Below, in pieces: positions 1 through 8,187 of a stretch of 64,000 nt of DNA (position 1 is its first letter; the number at the start of each line of letters is the position of its first letter). This stretch comes from SZAS-103 sp038226665 (lineage in GTDB: Bacteria; Pseudomonadota; Gammaproteobacteria; Xanthomonadales; Xanthomonadaceae), in contig JBBRQI010000010.1 of the NCBI GenBank assembly GCA_038226665.1, positions 1 to 64,000 of the forward strand, given 5' to 3'. The notes beneath the pieces were generated by a model. The model saw only the letters and a list, made by a program, of their open reading frames with translations, was not told the origin of the DNA and ran no database searches. The position numbers and the translations under genes were made by a program.

Positions 1-396
1 CTACCGATTCAACCGCCGATTCCGGCTGCCAGAATTTGTGCCACGATTGCTGCGTGCCATGGTCCTCTGCAAGCCTTGCCCGGAGCCACTTCTGCGCCTG
101 GCGAGCAACTTTCTTGACTGAGGATCGACGCTAATCAGGATCCTTTTTCTCAATGAAACGCCGACGTCCTTGACGTTGGTAACCAAGATATCTACAACCA
201 AGACGTCTGATGATAGCAAGCAGGAGTCAGTCGAAATGATAGTTGGATTTTCGCAGATGCTGGTGAAGTCGAAGGTTGTGTTGCTTGAGCTATACGCGAC
301 TTCGAACTCACGAAGTGATTTCGACTGGCTGGTCAAGAACATATCCAATTGGACACGTGCCGTCAGCCTAGCTAACCCGTAGGTGTCAGAGAACAT
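1..396 (-). CDS. unrecognised 131-residue ORF at the left edge
   Basis: This is an open frame from ATG at 396 to a TAG whose complement occupies positions 1-3, so it is complete. The product has no motif I recognise. The first ~85 residues are mixed polar/hydrophobic and the last ~40 are Arg/Ser/Gly/Asn-rich, as in a chance or decaying frame. Upstream of the ATG only a weak purine stretch (GGAAG) could act as a ribosome site. The DNA from about 120 to 400 is clearly more AT-rich than the rest of the window, so the ORF may be foreign, decayed or simply non-coding. It diverges from rpsB and shows no functional link to it. Confidence 0.25.
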   Translation of the reverse strand: MFSDTYGLARLTARVQLDMFLTSQSKSLREFEVAYSSSNTTFDFTSICENPTIISTDSCLLSSDVLVVDILVTNVKDVGVSLRKRILISVDPQSRKLLARRRSGSGQGLQRTMARSNRGTNSGSRNRRLNR

Positions 397-644
397 ATTC
401 TTCCCAATCCACCGAACCTGCCCAAGCTCGCCGAATGCAACTCATCCTTACGACTTGCCTCCACGCGGCACAGGGACTATCATTCGGCGGCTTTGTGGGT
501 CCGCCCGCAATCCCGCCCATGCCGGGCGTCACCGGCAAATTCACACGTAGGTTCAGCACTGATCGTAGTGCGCCGGCACCGGGGTCCTCCGCAAGGAGGT
601 CGTTGCTGCGGGACCTGCGGAAGCCCAACCCCGGAGTCCGTTGT
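397..644. other. non-coding stretch between the left-edge ORF and the rpsB leader
   Basis: I see no supportable gene here. The open frames that cross it continue out of frame into rpsB and look like shadows. The promoter of the rpsB operon should lie in or just after this stretch, but no convincing -35/-10 pair stands out. Confidence 0.4.
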
Positions 645-748
645 GCGAGTCCCTCGCGAAAAACCGCACATCCTTGTGCGGACTTTCAAAAGGGAATCCC
701 TCGCAATCCCGCATCACGCGGGCGGGTTCCACTTCAGGAGTTCCAACA
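645..748 (+). promoter_or_regulatory. rpsB 5' leader with three hairpins
   Basis: Three short perfect hairpins lie just before rpsB: GCGAG/CTCGC (645-657), CCGCACA/TGTGCGG with a 4-nt loop (664-681) and CCCGC/GCGGG (708-722). They are followed by the ribosome site CAGGAG (735-740), 8 nt before the ATG. Gammaproteobacterial rpsB leaders are known to fold and bind protein S2 for autoregulation of rpsB-tsf. The folded leader here fits that role, but S2 binding is inferred. Confidence 0.55.
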
Positions 749-1633
749 ATGCCCCAAGTCACCATGCGCCAGATGCTGGAAGCCGGCGTGCATTTCGGCC
801 ACCAGACCCGCTACTGGAACCCCAAGATGGCTCCGTACATCTTCGGTGCCCGCGGCAAGATTCACATCATCAACCTCGAAAAGACCGTCCCGCTGTTCAC
901 CGACGCGATGAACTTCCTGTCGGCGATCGCGCAGAAGCGCGGCAGCATCCTGTTCATCGGCACCAAGCGCTCGGCGCGCGAGGCGATGAAGGAAGAAGCC
1001 ACCCGTTGCGGCATGCCCTACATGACCCAGCGCTGGCTCGGCGGCACCCTGACCAATTTCCGCACCGTCAAGCAGTCGGTGTCGCGCCTGAAAGAACTCG
1101 AAGCCGCCGAGACCGACGGCACCTTCGAGAAGTTGGTGAAACACGAAGTGCTGCAGCGTCGCCGCGAGCGCGAGAAGCTCGACAGTTCGCTCGGCGGCAT
1201 CAAGAACCTCGACCGTCTGCCCGACGCGCTGTTCGTGATCGACATCGGCCATGAAGACATCGCGGTCAAGGAAGCCAAGAAGCTCGGCATCCCGGTCATC
1301 GCCGTGGTCGACACCAATTACGATCCCAACCTCGTGGACTACGCGATCCCGGGCAACGATGACGCGATCCGTGCGGTGCAGCTGTACGCGCGCGCCGCCG
1401 CCGACGCCGTGCTGGAAGGCAAGGCCGCCGCGCCGATCGTGGGTCGCAGCGAGGACGAATTCGTCGAGCTCGACGCCGAGGGCAACCCGGTTCCGAACGA
1501 CGACAAGAAGAAGCGCGCTGCCCCGAACGAACGACGCCCCGGCAACGACCGCGACCGTCGTCCGCCCCCGGGCAACAAGCGCCCCGCGCCGCCGCGCCGC
1601 CCGGCCGCTGGCGACAAACCGCGCGCCGAGTAG
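749..1633 (+). CDS. rpsB: 30S ribosomal protein S2
   Basis: This encodes small-subunit protein S2, which joins the 30S subunit late and helps dock S1. The 294-residue product opens with the typical S2 sequence MPQVTMRQMLEAGVHFGHQ and carries RWLGGTLTNF and the GIPVIAVVDTN strand typical of the family. The frame is open further upstream, but ATG 749 is chosen because it follows CAGGAG and matches the family start. The protein is longer than the usual ~240 residues: about the last 45 (from ~250) form an Arg/Pro/Lys-rich tail, presumably RNA-contacting. It is first in the operon with tsf, 111 nt apart, and is probably autoregulated through the hairpin leader. Confidence 0.97.
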   Translation: MPQVTMRQMLEAGVHFGHQTRYWNPKMAPYIFGARGKIHIINLEKTVPLFTDAMNFLSAIAQKRGSILFIGTKRSAREAMKEEATRCGMPYMTQRWLGGTLTNFRTVKQSVSRLKELEAAETDGTFEKLVKHEVLQRRREREKLDSSLGGIKNLDRLPDALFVIDIGHEDIAVKEAKKLGIPVIAVVDTNYDPNLVDYAIPGNDDAIRAVQLYARAAADAVLEGKAAAPIVGRSEDEFVELDAEGNPVPNDDKKKRAAPNERRPGNDRDRRPPPGNKRPAPPRRPAAGDKPRAE

Positions 1634-1658
1634 TCCCGGCACTGCAATGGGCGATCCT

Positions 1659-1685
1659 GCCGCGGAGCCTGTGCTCCGCGGCTTT
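1659..1685 (+). terminator. strong hairpin between rpsB and tsf (attenuator-like)
   Basis: A perfect 10-bp stem (GCCGCGGAGC / GCTCCGCGGC, loop CTGT) is followed by only three T residues, so it is at best a partial terminator or an RNA-processing/stability element. It could set the S2:EF-Ts ratio, since tsf has no other obvious promoter in this 111-nt gap. Confidence 0.5.
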
Positions 1686-1744
1686 CACATCCATTCCGGA
1701 CGCGCGCACGCGCATCCTTGAGAGAGCATGAGGCGACAATCAAC

Positions 1745-2620
1745 ATGGAAATCACCGCCACCCTGGTGAAAGAACTGCGCGAGCGCTCCGGCGCCGGCAT
1801 GATGGAATGCAAGAAAGCGCTGAGCGAAAAAGGCGGCGACATCGAAGCCGCGATGGAACACCTGCGTGTCACCGGCCTTGCCAAGGCCGACAAGAAGGCC
1901 AGTCGTGTCGCCGCCGAGGGCCGCGTCGTCCTCGCGCAGGACACCGGCAAGGCAGTGCTTGTCGAGATCAACAGCGAGACCGACTTCGTCGCCAAGGACG
2001 CCAATTTCATCACGTTTGCCGAAGAAATCGCGAAGACCGCACTCGGCAGCGGCGCGCAGGACGTCGAAGCGCTCAGGAATACAGCCACCTCATACGGCAA
2101 AACCGTCGAAGAAGGTCGCCAGTGGCTGGTCTCCAAGGTCGGCGAGAACCTGCAGGTGCGCCGCATGGCGCGCATCGACAGCGTGCATAACGTCGGCGCC
2201 TACGTGCATGGCGGCCGCATCGGCGTGCTGGTTGAACTCAAGGGCGGCGATATCGAACTCGCACGCGGCCTCGCGATGCACGTCGCCGCGATGAACCCGC
2301 CCTACGTGTCGCCGGATCAAGTGCCCGCCGAGATCGTGCAGAAGGAAAAGGACATCGCGCTCGCCCAGGTCAAGGACACCGGCAAGCCGGCCGAGATCCT
2401 CGAAAAGATGATCGGCGGCAAGGTCAACAAGGCGCTGTCGGAAATGTGCTTGACCGGCCAGGCCTATGTGCTCGACACCAATTCGACCGTTGATGCCGTG
2501 CTCAAGAAGGCCGGTGCCCAGGTGCTGCAATTCGTGCGCCTCGCGGTTGGCGAAGGCATTGACAAACCGGTCGGGGACGATTTCGCGACCGAGGTCATGA
2601 AGCAGGCCGGGCTGGCGTAA
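1745..2620 (+). CDS. tsf: translation elongation factor Ts
   Basis: EF-Ts recycles EF-Tu by exchanging GDP for GTP in the cytoplasm. The 291-residue product has the N-terminal UBA-like domain (about residues 1-55, ELRERSGAGMMECKKAL) and the core motif EINSETDFVAKD around residue 75, which contacts EF-Tu. The ATG at 1745 (MEITATLV) is chosen over an in-frame ATG 27 nt upstream because family members start here and a purine-rich GAGGCG lies about 10 nt before it. It follows rpsB and ends in a strong intrinsic terminator, so rpsB-tsf can be a unit separate from the DegV-pyrH genes downstream. Confidence 0.97.
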   Translation: MEITATLVKELRERSGAGMMECKKALSEKGGDIEAAMEHLRVTGLAKADKKASRVAAEGRVVLAQDTGKAVLVEINSETDFVAKDANFITFAEEIAKTALGSGAQDVEALRNTATSYGKTVEEGRQWLVSKVGENLQVRRMARIDSVHNVGAYVHGGRIGVLVELKGGDIELARGLAMHVAAMNPPYVSPDQVPAEIVQKEKDIALAQVKDTGKPAEILEKMIGGKVNKALSEMCLTGQAYVLDTNSTVDAVLKKAGAQVLQFVRLAVGEGIDKPVGDDFATEVMKQAGLA

Positions 2621-2706
2621 AGATTGCTGGCGACTCGTCGTCGGACGCCCCGGGGCATTCCCCAGGGAGCTTCAACCAAAGTCACCGTTCATTCAATTTG
2701 GGTACC

Positions 2707-2741
2707 GCAAAGGCCGCGCATCGTCGCGGCCTTTGCTTTTT
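2707..2741 (+). terminator. intrinsic terminator after tsf
   Basis: A perfect 12-bp stem (GCAAAGGCCGCG / CGCGGCCTTTGC) with a 6-nt loop is followed by five T residues. This closes the rpsB-tsf transcription unit. Confidence 0.85.
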
Positions 2742-2829
2742 GCGACATGCCGCACTGGACAAAGCACCCCGTTCGTGAAATGAATAGAGTACTTGCTCAA
2801 AATCCGGCCAGCTTCCCCAAAGGAACGTC

Positions 2830-3783
2830 ATGCGTATCGGACTGGTGGTTGATTCGACCTGCGAGTTGCCGCGCGAATGGCTCGATGCGCACAAGGTGAT
2901 CATCGAGCCGATCAAGATACACATGGGCAACGCGATGTTCGTCGATGAGCGCAACGCGGCGGAGAGCCTGCGCTTTTACCGGGAAAACCTCGGCGCACAG
3001 GGCCACGCGGCCGAATCGACACCGTTCACCGTCGAACAGATCCGCGAGTTGTTCCTGACCAAGCTGGTCGTCGACTACGACTTCGTGTTCTGCATGTGCA
3101 TCATGTCCTCGCGCAGTCCGATCTACGAAAACTCGGTCATGGCCAGCCGCGAAATCCTTCGCTACTACCATCCGATCCGCAAGGACGCCGGGCTCAAGGG
3201 CATCTTCCAGATGCGCGTGCTCGACAGCCAGACCCTGTTCGCGGGCCAGGCGATCACGGTGATCGAAGGCGCGCGCATGATCGAGGCGGGCCTGGAATAC
3301 AACCCCATCTACGATCGTCTCACCGAACTCGCGAAAAACACCTACGGCTACGCGGTGCCGCGCGACGTGAAGTACCTGCGCGCCCGCGCCATGAAGCGCG
3401 GCGACCGCAGCGTGACCTGGATGAAGGCAACCTTGGGCACACTGCTCGACATCAAGCCGATCCTGCGCGCCTATCGCAACGACACTGCCGCGGTCGGCAA
3501 GGCCAGGGGCTTCGACAACGCCGCCAAGGCGTTACTCAGCTACACCGCCGACCGCGTCCGCAAAGGCCTGATGGCACCGAACGTCAACATCAGCTACGGC
3601 GGCGAACTCGACAAGATGCGCGCCGTGCCCGGCTACGACGTGCTCGCGCGCGCCTGCGAGGAGCATGGCGTGCAGCTCGGCGAAACGGTGATGGGCCTGA
3701 CCGGCATGGTCAACATCGGCGAAGGCGCGCTGACGATCGGCTTCGCAGCGGAGCCGCACGAACCCAAGTTCCAGACAAGCTGA
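2830..3783 (+). CDS. DegV-family lipid-binding protein, first tandem copy
   Basis: DegV (EDD-fold) proteins bind one fatty-acid chain; the best studied, FakB of Firmicutes, present fatty acids to the kinase FakA. This 317-residue product begins with the family signature MRIGLVVDSTCELP and has the conserved DSQTLFAGQ, LDIKPIL and GEGALTIGF segments. It has no signal peptide and no fused kinase domain. ATG 2830 follows AAAGGAAC. The next gene is a gap-free homologue, about two-thirds identical by eye, with a near-identical ribosome site, so the pair is a tandem duplication. It sits between tsf and pyrH, which are usually adjacent. No FakA-like kinase gene was seen in the window, so the role is open. 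Confidence 0.9.
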   Translation: MRIGLVVDSTCELPREWLDAHKVIIEPIKIHMGNAMFVDERNAAESLRFYRENLGAQGHAAESTPFTVEQIRELFLTKLVVDYDFVFCMCIMSSRSPIYENSVMASREILRYYHPIRKDAGLKGIFQMRVLDSQTLFAGQAITVIEGARMIEAGLEYNPIYDRLTELAKNTYGYAVPRDVKYLRARAMKRGDRSVTWMKATLGTLLDIKPILRAYRNDTAAVGKARGFDNAAKALLSYTADRVRKGLMAPNVNISYGGELDKMRAVPGYDVLARACEEHGVQLGETVMGLTGMVNIGEGALTIGFAAEPHEPKFQTS

Positions 3784-3820
3784 AGCAACCAGTCACCACG
3801 ATCTCCTCACAAGGAACATC

Positions 3821-4765
3821 ATGCGCATCGGACTGACGGTTGATTCGGCCTGCGACCTTCCACGCACTTACCTGGATCGCCATAACGTCGTCGTCCTGCC
3901 GATCTCGGTGAAGATCGACAACACGGTCTTCTCCGACGAACGCGACCCCGAGGCGACCCTGCGCTTCTATCGCGAAAGCCTGGGCGAGCGCGGCCACCAG
4001 GCCGAAACCCTGCCCTACACGGTCGAGCAGATCCGCGAACTGTTCCTCACGCGGCTGGTCTGCGATTTCGACTTCGTGTTCTGCCTGACCATTACCTCGA
4101 CGCGCAGCCCGATCCACGAAAACTGCGTGATGGCAAGCCGCGAAATCCTGCGCTACTACCATCCGATCCGGAAGCAAGCCGGCCTCAAGGGCATCTTCCA
4201 GATGCGCGTGATCGACAGCCAGACATTGTTCGCGGGCCAGGCGATCGGCGTGCTTGAAGCGGTCAAGCTGATCGAAGCCGGGGAATCCCATACCGCGATC
4301 TACGAACGCCTCGGTTACCTCGCGAAGAACACCTATGCCTACATGCTGCCGCGCGACCTTTATTACCTGCGCGCGCGCGCCGCGAAGAAAGGCGACAAGA
4401 GCGTGAGCTGGTTCAAGGCGGCGATGGGAACCGCGCTCGACATCAAGCCGCTGTTGCAGGCGTATCGGGGCCAGACCGGGGCAGTCGGCAAGGCAAAAGG
4501 TTTCGATGGCGGTTCGAAGGTGCTGCTCGGCTACGTCGCCGACCGCGTGCGCAAAGGCCTGCTCGCTCCGTACGTCAATCTCAGTTACGGCGGCGAACTG
4601 GACAAGCTGTATACGCTGCCCGGTTATGACGAACTTGCGCGTACTTGCGAGCAGCAAGGCGTTGAAATGGGCGCGACCGGCATGAGCATCACCGGCATGG
4701 TCAATGTCGGCGAAGGCGCACTGACCGTCGGCTTCGCGGCGGAACCGCACACGCCGAAGTTCTAG
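3821..4765 (+). CDS. DegV-family lipid-binding protein, second tandem copy
   Basis: This 314-residue paralogue of the preceding gene aligns with it without gaps over nearly the whole length. Shared blocks include VEQIRELFLT, REILRYYHPIR, LKGIFQMRV and SYGGELDK. It starts at ATG 3821 behind ACAAGGAAC, a sequence that matches the first copy's start region, so the duplication included the ribosome site. Differences cluster at the N-terminus and around residues 150-200, where a lipid pocket could differ between copies. Fatty-acid or related lipid binding in the cytoplasm is inferred from the family. It lies 37 nt after copy one and 140 nt before pyrH. Confidence 0.9.
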   Translation: MRIGLTVDSACDLPRTYLDRHNVVVLPISVKIDNTVFSDERDPEATLRFYRESLGERGHQAETLPYTVEQIRELFLTRLVCDFDFVFCLTITSTRSPIHENCVMASREILRYYHPIRKQAGLKGIFQMRVIDSQTLFAGQAIGVLEAVKLIEAGESHTAIYERLGYLAKNTYAYMLPRDLYYLRARAAKKGDKSVSWFKAAMGTALDIKPLLQAYRGQTGAVGKAKGFDGGSKVLLGYVADRVRKGLLAPYVNLSYGGELDKLYTLPGYDELARTCEQQGVEMGATGMSITGMVNVGEGALTVGFAAEPHTPKF

Positions 4766-4905
4766 CGCCTGCAGCACCTTCCGATGATGCAAGGCGACGA
4801 ATTCGCCCCGGCATCGGCGCGCATCGAGTGAAATTCCGCCAACGCACCGCTGGCAGCCCGCGGTCGGCTAAACTCCTGCTGTTTGCCCAGCCAGCCGAGG
4901 CCACC

Positions 4906-5649
4906 GTGACAGCACCATTTCCGATGGGATCAGTACCGAAGTACCGCCGCATCCTGCTCAAGCTCTCCGGTGAAGCGCTCATGGGCCGGGAAGACTACGG
5001 CATCGATCCGGAAGTCATCGGGCGGCTCGCGCGCGAAATCATCGAAGTGCAGCAGGCGCGCATCGAAGTCGGCATCGTGATCGGCGGCGGCAACATTTTC
5101 CGCGGCGCCGGGCTTGCGGCCGGCGGAATGGACCGCGTCACCGGCGACCACATGGGCATGCTCGCCACGGTGATGAACGCGCTGGCGATGCAGGACGCAC
5201 TCGAAAAACTCGGCGCCAAGGTGCGCGTGATGAGCGCGATCAAGATCAACGAAGTCTGCGAGGACTTCATCCGCCGCCGCGCGATCCGCCATCTGGAAAA
5301 AGGGCGCATCGTGCTGTTCGCGGCCGGTACCGGCAATCCGTTCTTCACCACCGATTCGGCGGCTGCGCTGCGCGCGGTGGAAGTCGGCGCCGACCTGTTG
5401 CTCAAGGCCACCAAGGTGGATGGCGTGTACGATTCCGACCCGAAGAAAAACAGCAACGCGGTGCGTTACAGCGAACTGAGCTACGACGATGTCATCGCGC
5501 GCAACCTGCAGGTGATGGACACCGCCGCGATCGCGCTGTGCCGCGATCACGACATGCCGCTGCGCATCTACGACATGACCAAGGGCGGCAACCTGATGCG
5601 CATCCTGCACGGCGAAACGGTCGGCACATTGGTGCATCGCAAGGTCTGA
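4906..5649 (+). CDS. pyrH: UMP kinase
   Basis: UMP kinase phosphorylates UMP to UDP with ATP, an essential pyrimidine step; the bacterial enzyme is a hexamer of the amino-acid kinase fold. The product carries ILLKLSGEALMG near the N-terminus, GGGNIFRG for phosphate binding and ATKVDGVYDSDPKK near residue 170. GTG 4906 is chosen because GCCGAGG lies just upstream and it gives 247 residues, close to the usual ~240. ATG 4924, six codons later, is the alternative. Longer in-frame extensions lack family similarity. It precedes frr, as in most proteobacteria, but is separated from tsf by the DegV pair. Confidence 0.95.
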   Translation: MTAPFPMGSVPKYRRILLKLSGEALMGREDYGIDPEVIGRLAREIIEVQQARIEVGIVIGGGNIFRGAGLAAGGMDRVTGDHMGMLATVMNALAMQDALEKLGAKVRVMSAIKINEVCEDFIRRRAIRHLEKGRIVLFAAGTGNPFFTTDSAAALRAVEVGADLLLKATKVDGVYDSDPKKNSNAVRYSELSYDDVIARNLQVMDTAAIALCRDHDMPLRIYDMTKGGNLMRILHGETVGTLVHRKV

Positions 5650-5719
5650 TGGCAGGAGCTGGCATTGATCAGATTTCCGCCTGGCTGATGCCGCTCTCTA
5701 CAGTCGCTCCAAGCGATTG

Positions 5720-5797
5720 GTGCACTTTTCACATCCACGTGGGTCGACTACAGGCGTTCCACACGCCTGTGTGCACTTCCCACATCCATGTGGGTCG
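5720..5797 (+). repeat. two 27-bp imperfect direct repeats with dyad symmetry upstream of frr
   Basis: Copies at 5720-5746 and 5771-5797 match at 24 of 27 positions and are spaced by 51 bp. The second contains a perfect 7-bp inverted repeat, CCCACAT-CC-ATGTGGG; the first keeps most of that pairing through G-U wobbles. Between them ACAGGCGT and ACGCCTGT (5750-5770) form another perfect 8-bp stem. The array lies between pyrH and the -10 element before frr, so it could be an operator pair or a structured pyrH 3' end. Confidence 0.65.
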
Positions 5798-5808
5798 CCC
5801 GCTATAAT
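5778..5808 (+). promoter_or_regulatory. candidate sigma-70 promoter for frr
   Basis: A consensus -10 TATAAT stands at 5803-5808, 32 nt before the frr ATG. The -35 is poor (TTCCCA at 5778-5783, 19-nt spacer) and overlaps the second direct repeat, which suggests an activator or repressor acting there. The call rests mainly on the perfect -10. Confidence 0.45.
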
Positions 5809-5839
5809 CAATTGTCAGCCGCAGGCCCAGGAACCGATC

Positions 5840-6397
5840 ATGCTCAATGAGATCAAGCAGGACGCGCAGACCCGCATGCACAAATGCGTGGATGTGCTGC
5901 GCCATGACCTGACCAAGGTGCGCACAGGCCGTGCAAGCAGCGCGCTGGTCGATCACCTGAAGGTGAACTACTACGGCTCGGACATGCCGCTGACCCAGGT
6001 CGCCAGCGTCGCCGTCACCGATGCGCGCACGCTGACCATCACGCCCTGGGAAAAAGGCATGGTTGGCGCTGTCGAGAAGGCGATCCTCGCCTCCGACCTC
6101 GGCCTGACCCCGAACACCGCCGGCACCGTGATCCGCATCAACCTCCCTGCGTTGACCGAGGAGCGCCGCAGGGAGCTCGGCAAGCACGTCGCCCACGAAG
6201 GCGAAAACGCCAAGGTCGCGATCCGCAACGTGCGTCGCGATGCGATGCAGCAGGTCAAGGAACTGCTCAAGGAAAAAAAAATCACCGAGGACGAGGAACG
6301 CGCTAGCGAAACCGACATCCAGAAGCTCACCGACAAGGCGATCAAGGACGTCGACGAGGTGGTTCGAACCAAGGAACAGGAGTTGCTGGCGATCTGA
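5840..6397 (+). CDS. frr: ribosome recycling factor
   Basis: RRF splits the post-termination ribosome together with EF-G. The 185-residue product is the normal length and has the family features: N-terminal helix MLNEIKQDAQTRM, the KVRTGRAS block near residue 30, TEERRRELGKHV, and a long C-terminal coiled-coil ending in VVRTKEQELLAI. ATG 5840 follows CCCAGGAACC; the open frame upstream runs through the repeat region and is not coding. It may have its own promoter (TATAAT 5803-5808) besides read-through from pyrH, and is followed closely by uppS. Confidence 0.96.
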   Translation: MLNEIKQDAQTRMHKCVDVLRHDLTKVRTGRASSALVDHLKVNYYGSDMPLTQVASVAVTDARTLTITPWEKGMVGAVEKAILASDLGLTPNTAGTVIRINLPALTEERRRELGKHVAHEGENAKVAIRNVRRDAMQQVKELLKEKKITEDEERASETDIQKLTDKAIKDVDEVVRTKEQELLAI

Positions 6398-6419
6398 GGT
6401 GATCCCGATTCCCAGCCCG

Positions 6420-7232
6420 ATGACAGCTCCCGAACCCGATCCCGTTGCGGCACGCCCAGGCGCCCCAGGCCCAGTCGACGTCCGCGCCGACGAAACCCCG
6501 CGCACACCACGCCATGTCGCGATCGTGATGGACGGCAATGGCCGCTGGGCGCAGCGGCGTCATCGGCCGCGCTCCATGGGGCATCGCGCGGGCGCGCGCA
6601 CCGTGCGGATGTGCGTGCGCTTCTGCGTCGAACAACGCATCGGAGCGCTGACACTGTTCGCGTTTTCCAGCGAAAACTGGAAGCGACCAAAGGAGGAAGT
6701 CGGCGCGCTGATGAGCCTGTTCCTGCGTTCGCTTGATCGTGAAGTGAGGGAGCTTCACCAACACGGCGTGCGTCTGCGATTCGTCGGCGAACGCAACCAT
6801 TTCTCGGCAGCGATCCGAGAACGCATGCAGAAGGCGGAAACACTCACCGCGAGCAACGCGACGCTGCACCTGACCATCGCCGCAAGCTATGGCGGTCGCT
6901 GGGACATCGTGCAGGCCAGCCGCGCGCTCGCACGCGCAGCGGCCGATGGAAGGCTCGATCCGGAAACCATCGACGAGGCAGCATTCGGCGCGCAACTGGG
7001 CTTGGCCGACCTGCCCGAGCCCGACCTGTTCATCCGCACCGGCGGCGACCGGCGCATCAGCAATTTCCTGCTGTGGCAGATGGCTTACACCGAACTCTGG
7101 TTCACCGAAACCTTGTGGCCCGATCTGGACGAAATTGAGTTGCAGCGCGCGCTGGCGGACTTCGCTGCGCGCGAACGTCGCTTCGGCCTGACCAGCGCAC
7201 AGCTCGCGCCAACTCAAGGAAGCAACGCATGA
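6420..7232 (+). CDS. uppS: (2E,6E)-farnesyl-diphosphate-specific undecaprenyl diphosphate synthase
   Basis: This enzyme adds eight isoprene units to farnesyl-PP to form the C55 lipid carrier used in peptidoglycan and O-antigen synthesis. The product has the catalytic block MDGNGRWAQRR with Asp38, plus FSSENWKRP and the C-terminal RTGGDRRISNFLLWQ. About 30 residues precede the first conserved strand, so the N-terminus is longer than in E. coli. A strong GAGGTGAT lies 16 nt before ATG 6420; GTG 6399 in the same frame is an alternative start. It overlaps cdsA by 4 nt, so the two are probably translationally coupled. Confidence 0.94.
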   Translation: MTAPEPDPVAARPGAPGPVDVRADETPRTPRHVAIVMDGNGRWAQRRHRPRSMGHRAGARTVRMCVRFCVEQRIGALTLFAFSSENWKRPKEEVGALMSLFLRSLDREVRELHQHGVRLRFVGERNHFSAAIRERMQKAETLTASNATLHLTIAASYGGRWDIVQASRALARAAADGRLDPETIDEAAFGAQLGLADLPEPDLFIRTGGDRRISNFLLWQMAYTELWFTETLWPDLDEIELQRALADFAARERRFGLTSAQLAPTQGSNA

Positions 7233-8068
7233 GCGCACAACGCATCGCCAGCACACTCGTGCTCACGCCGCTGGTGGTTTCGGCCATGCTGTTTCTCAAG
7301 ACGCCGTATGTCGCCGCGATTGCCGCCGGAGTGTTCCTGCTGGGCCTGTGGGAATGGTCGCGGCTGGTCGGCATCGACTCGCCGTTGCGGCGAGCCCTCT
7401 ATCTGATGGTCAACATCGCGTTGATGCTGGCGCTTCTTTGGGGACACGCGCTGCCCTTGTTCGGTGCGGTCAGCCTGATCGGCGTGGTGTGGTGGTTGTT
7501 CGCGCTGCTGTGGCTGCTGCGTCCGGATTTCTGCCGCGACGTCAATCGCTGGACATGCGCCATCAAGCTTGCCGCGGGAACACTATCCATCATTCCGGCA
7601 TGGTGCGCGCTGGTTCTGCTGCATTACGGCATCCCCAGCGGATCGCATGCCGATGCCAATGGCCCGCGTTGGGCGCTGCTCGGCCTGAGCATGGTCTGGG
7701 CGGCCGACAGCTGCGCTTATGTTGTCGGCAGCCGTTTCGGCAAGCGCAAGCTGGCTCCGCACATCAGCCCCGGCAAGACCTGGGCGGGGCTGTGGGGTGG
7801 CGTTGCCGGAGCGCTCATCGTCGGGCTTGCCGGCGCGCAATTTGTCGGCGTCACCCAGGCGCAACTGCCATCAATGGCGGCTCTCGCATTGCTGACGGTG
7901 GCTGCATCGGTGATCGGCGATTTGTTCGAAAGCCTGATGAAACGCCACTCCGGTTATAAGGATTCGGGCACGCTCATTCCGGGCCATGGTGGCGTGCTCG
8001 ACCGCATCGACAGCCTGCTGGCTGCGTTGCCGGTGCTGTGGATCGCGAAGGGCTGGCTGGAACTCTGA
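7229..8068 (+). CDS. cdsA: phosphatidate cytidylyltransferase
   Basis: CdsA makes CDP-diacylglycerol from phosphatidate and CTP, the branch point for all bacterial phospholipids. The 279-residue protein is very hydrophobic, with about seven or eight membrane segments. The CDP-diglyceride synthetase signature lies near the C-terminus: GDLFESLMKRHSGYKDSG followed by PGHGGVLDRIDS. The start ATG overlaps the uppS stop (ATGA), which fixes the start. Downstream, dxr begins after 119 nt. Grouping with uppS and dxr links phospholipid and isoprenoid supply. Confidence 0.95.
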   Translation: MSAQRIASTLVLTPLVVSAMLFLKTPYVAAIAAGVFLLGLWEWSRLVGIDSPLRRALYLMVNIALMLALLWGHALPLFGAVSLIGVVWWLFALLWLLRPDFCRDVNRWTCAIKLAAGTLSIIPAWCALVLLHYGIPSGSHADANGPRWALLGLSMVWAADSCAYVVGSRFGKRKLAPHISPGKTWAGLWGGVAGALIVGLAGAQFVGVTQAQLPSMAALALLTVAASVIGDLFESLMKRHSGYKDSGTLIPGHGGVLDRIDSLLAALPVLWIAKGWLEL

Positions 8069-8187
8069 CCTGTGTGCGTGATCGAAGGATTCGCTCGACG
8101 CGATGCGCGCCGTGGTGCATCGACGCGCAATGTCCATGCCGCGACTTTCAAGCCCATGGATTCAGAAACAATACGACGCGGGGCAGC

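Noticed and set aside
734..1642. 302-codon reverse frame across rpsB
   Set aside because: It is the complement of an unmistakable S2 gene; long antisense frames are common in GC-rich DNA.
3710..4792. 360-codon reverse frame across the second DegV gene
   Set aside because: Antisense shadow; the + strand product matches the DegV family throughout.
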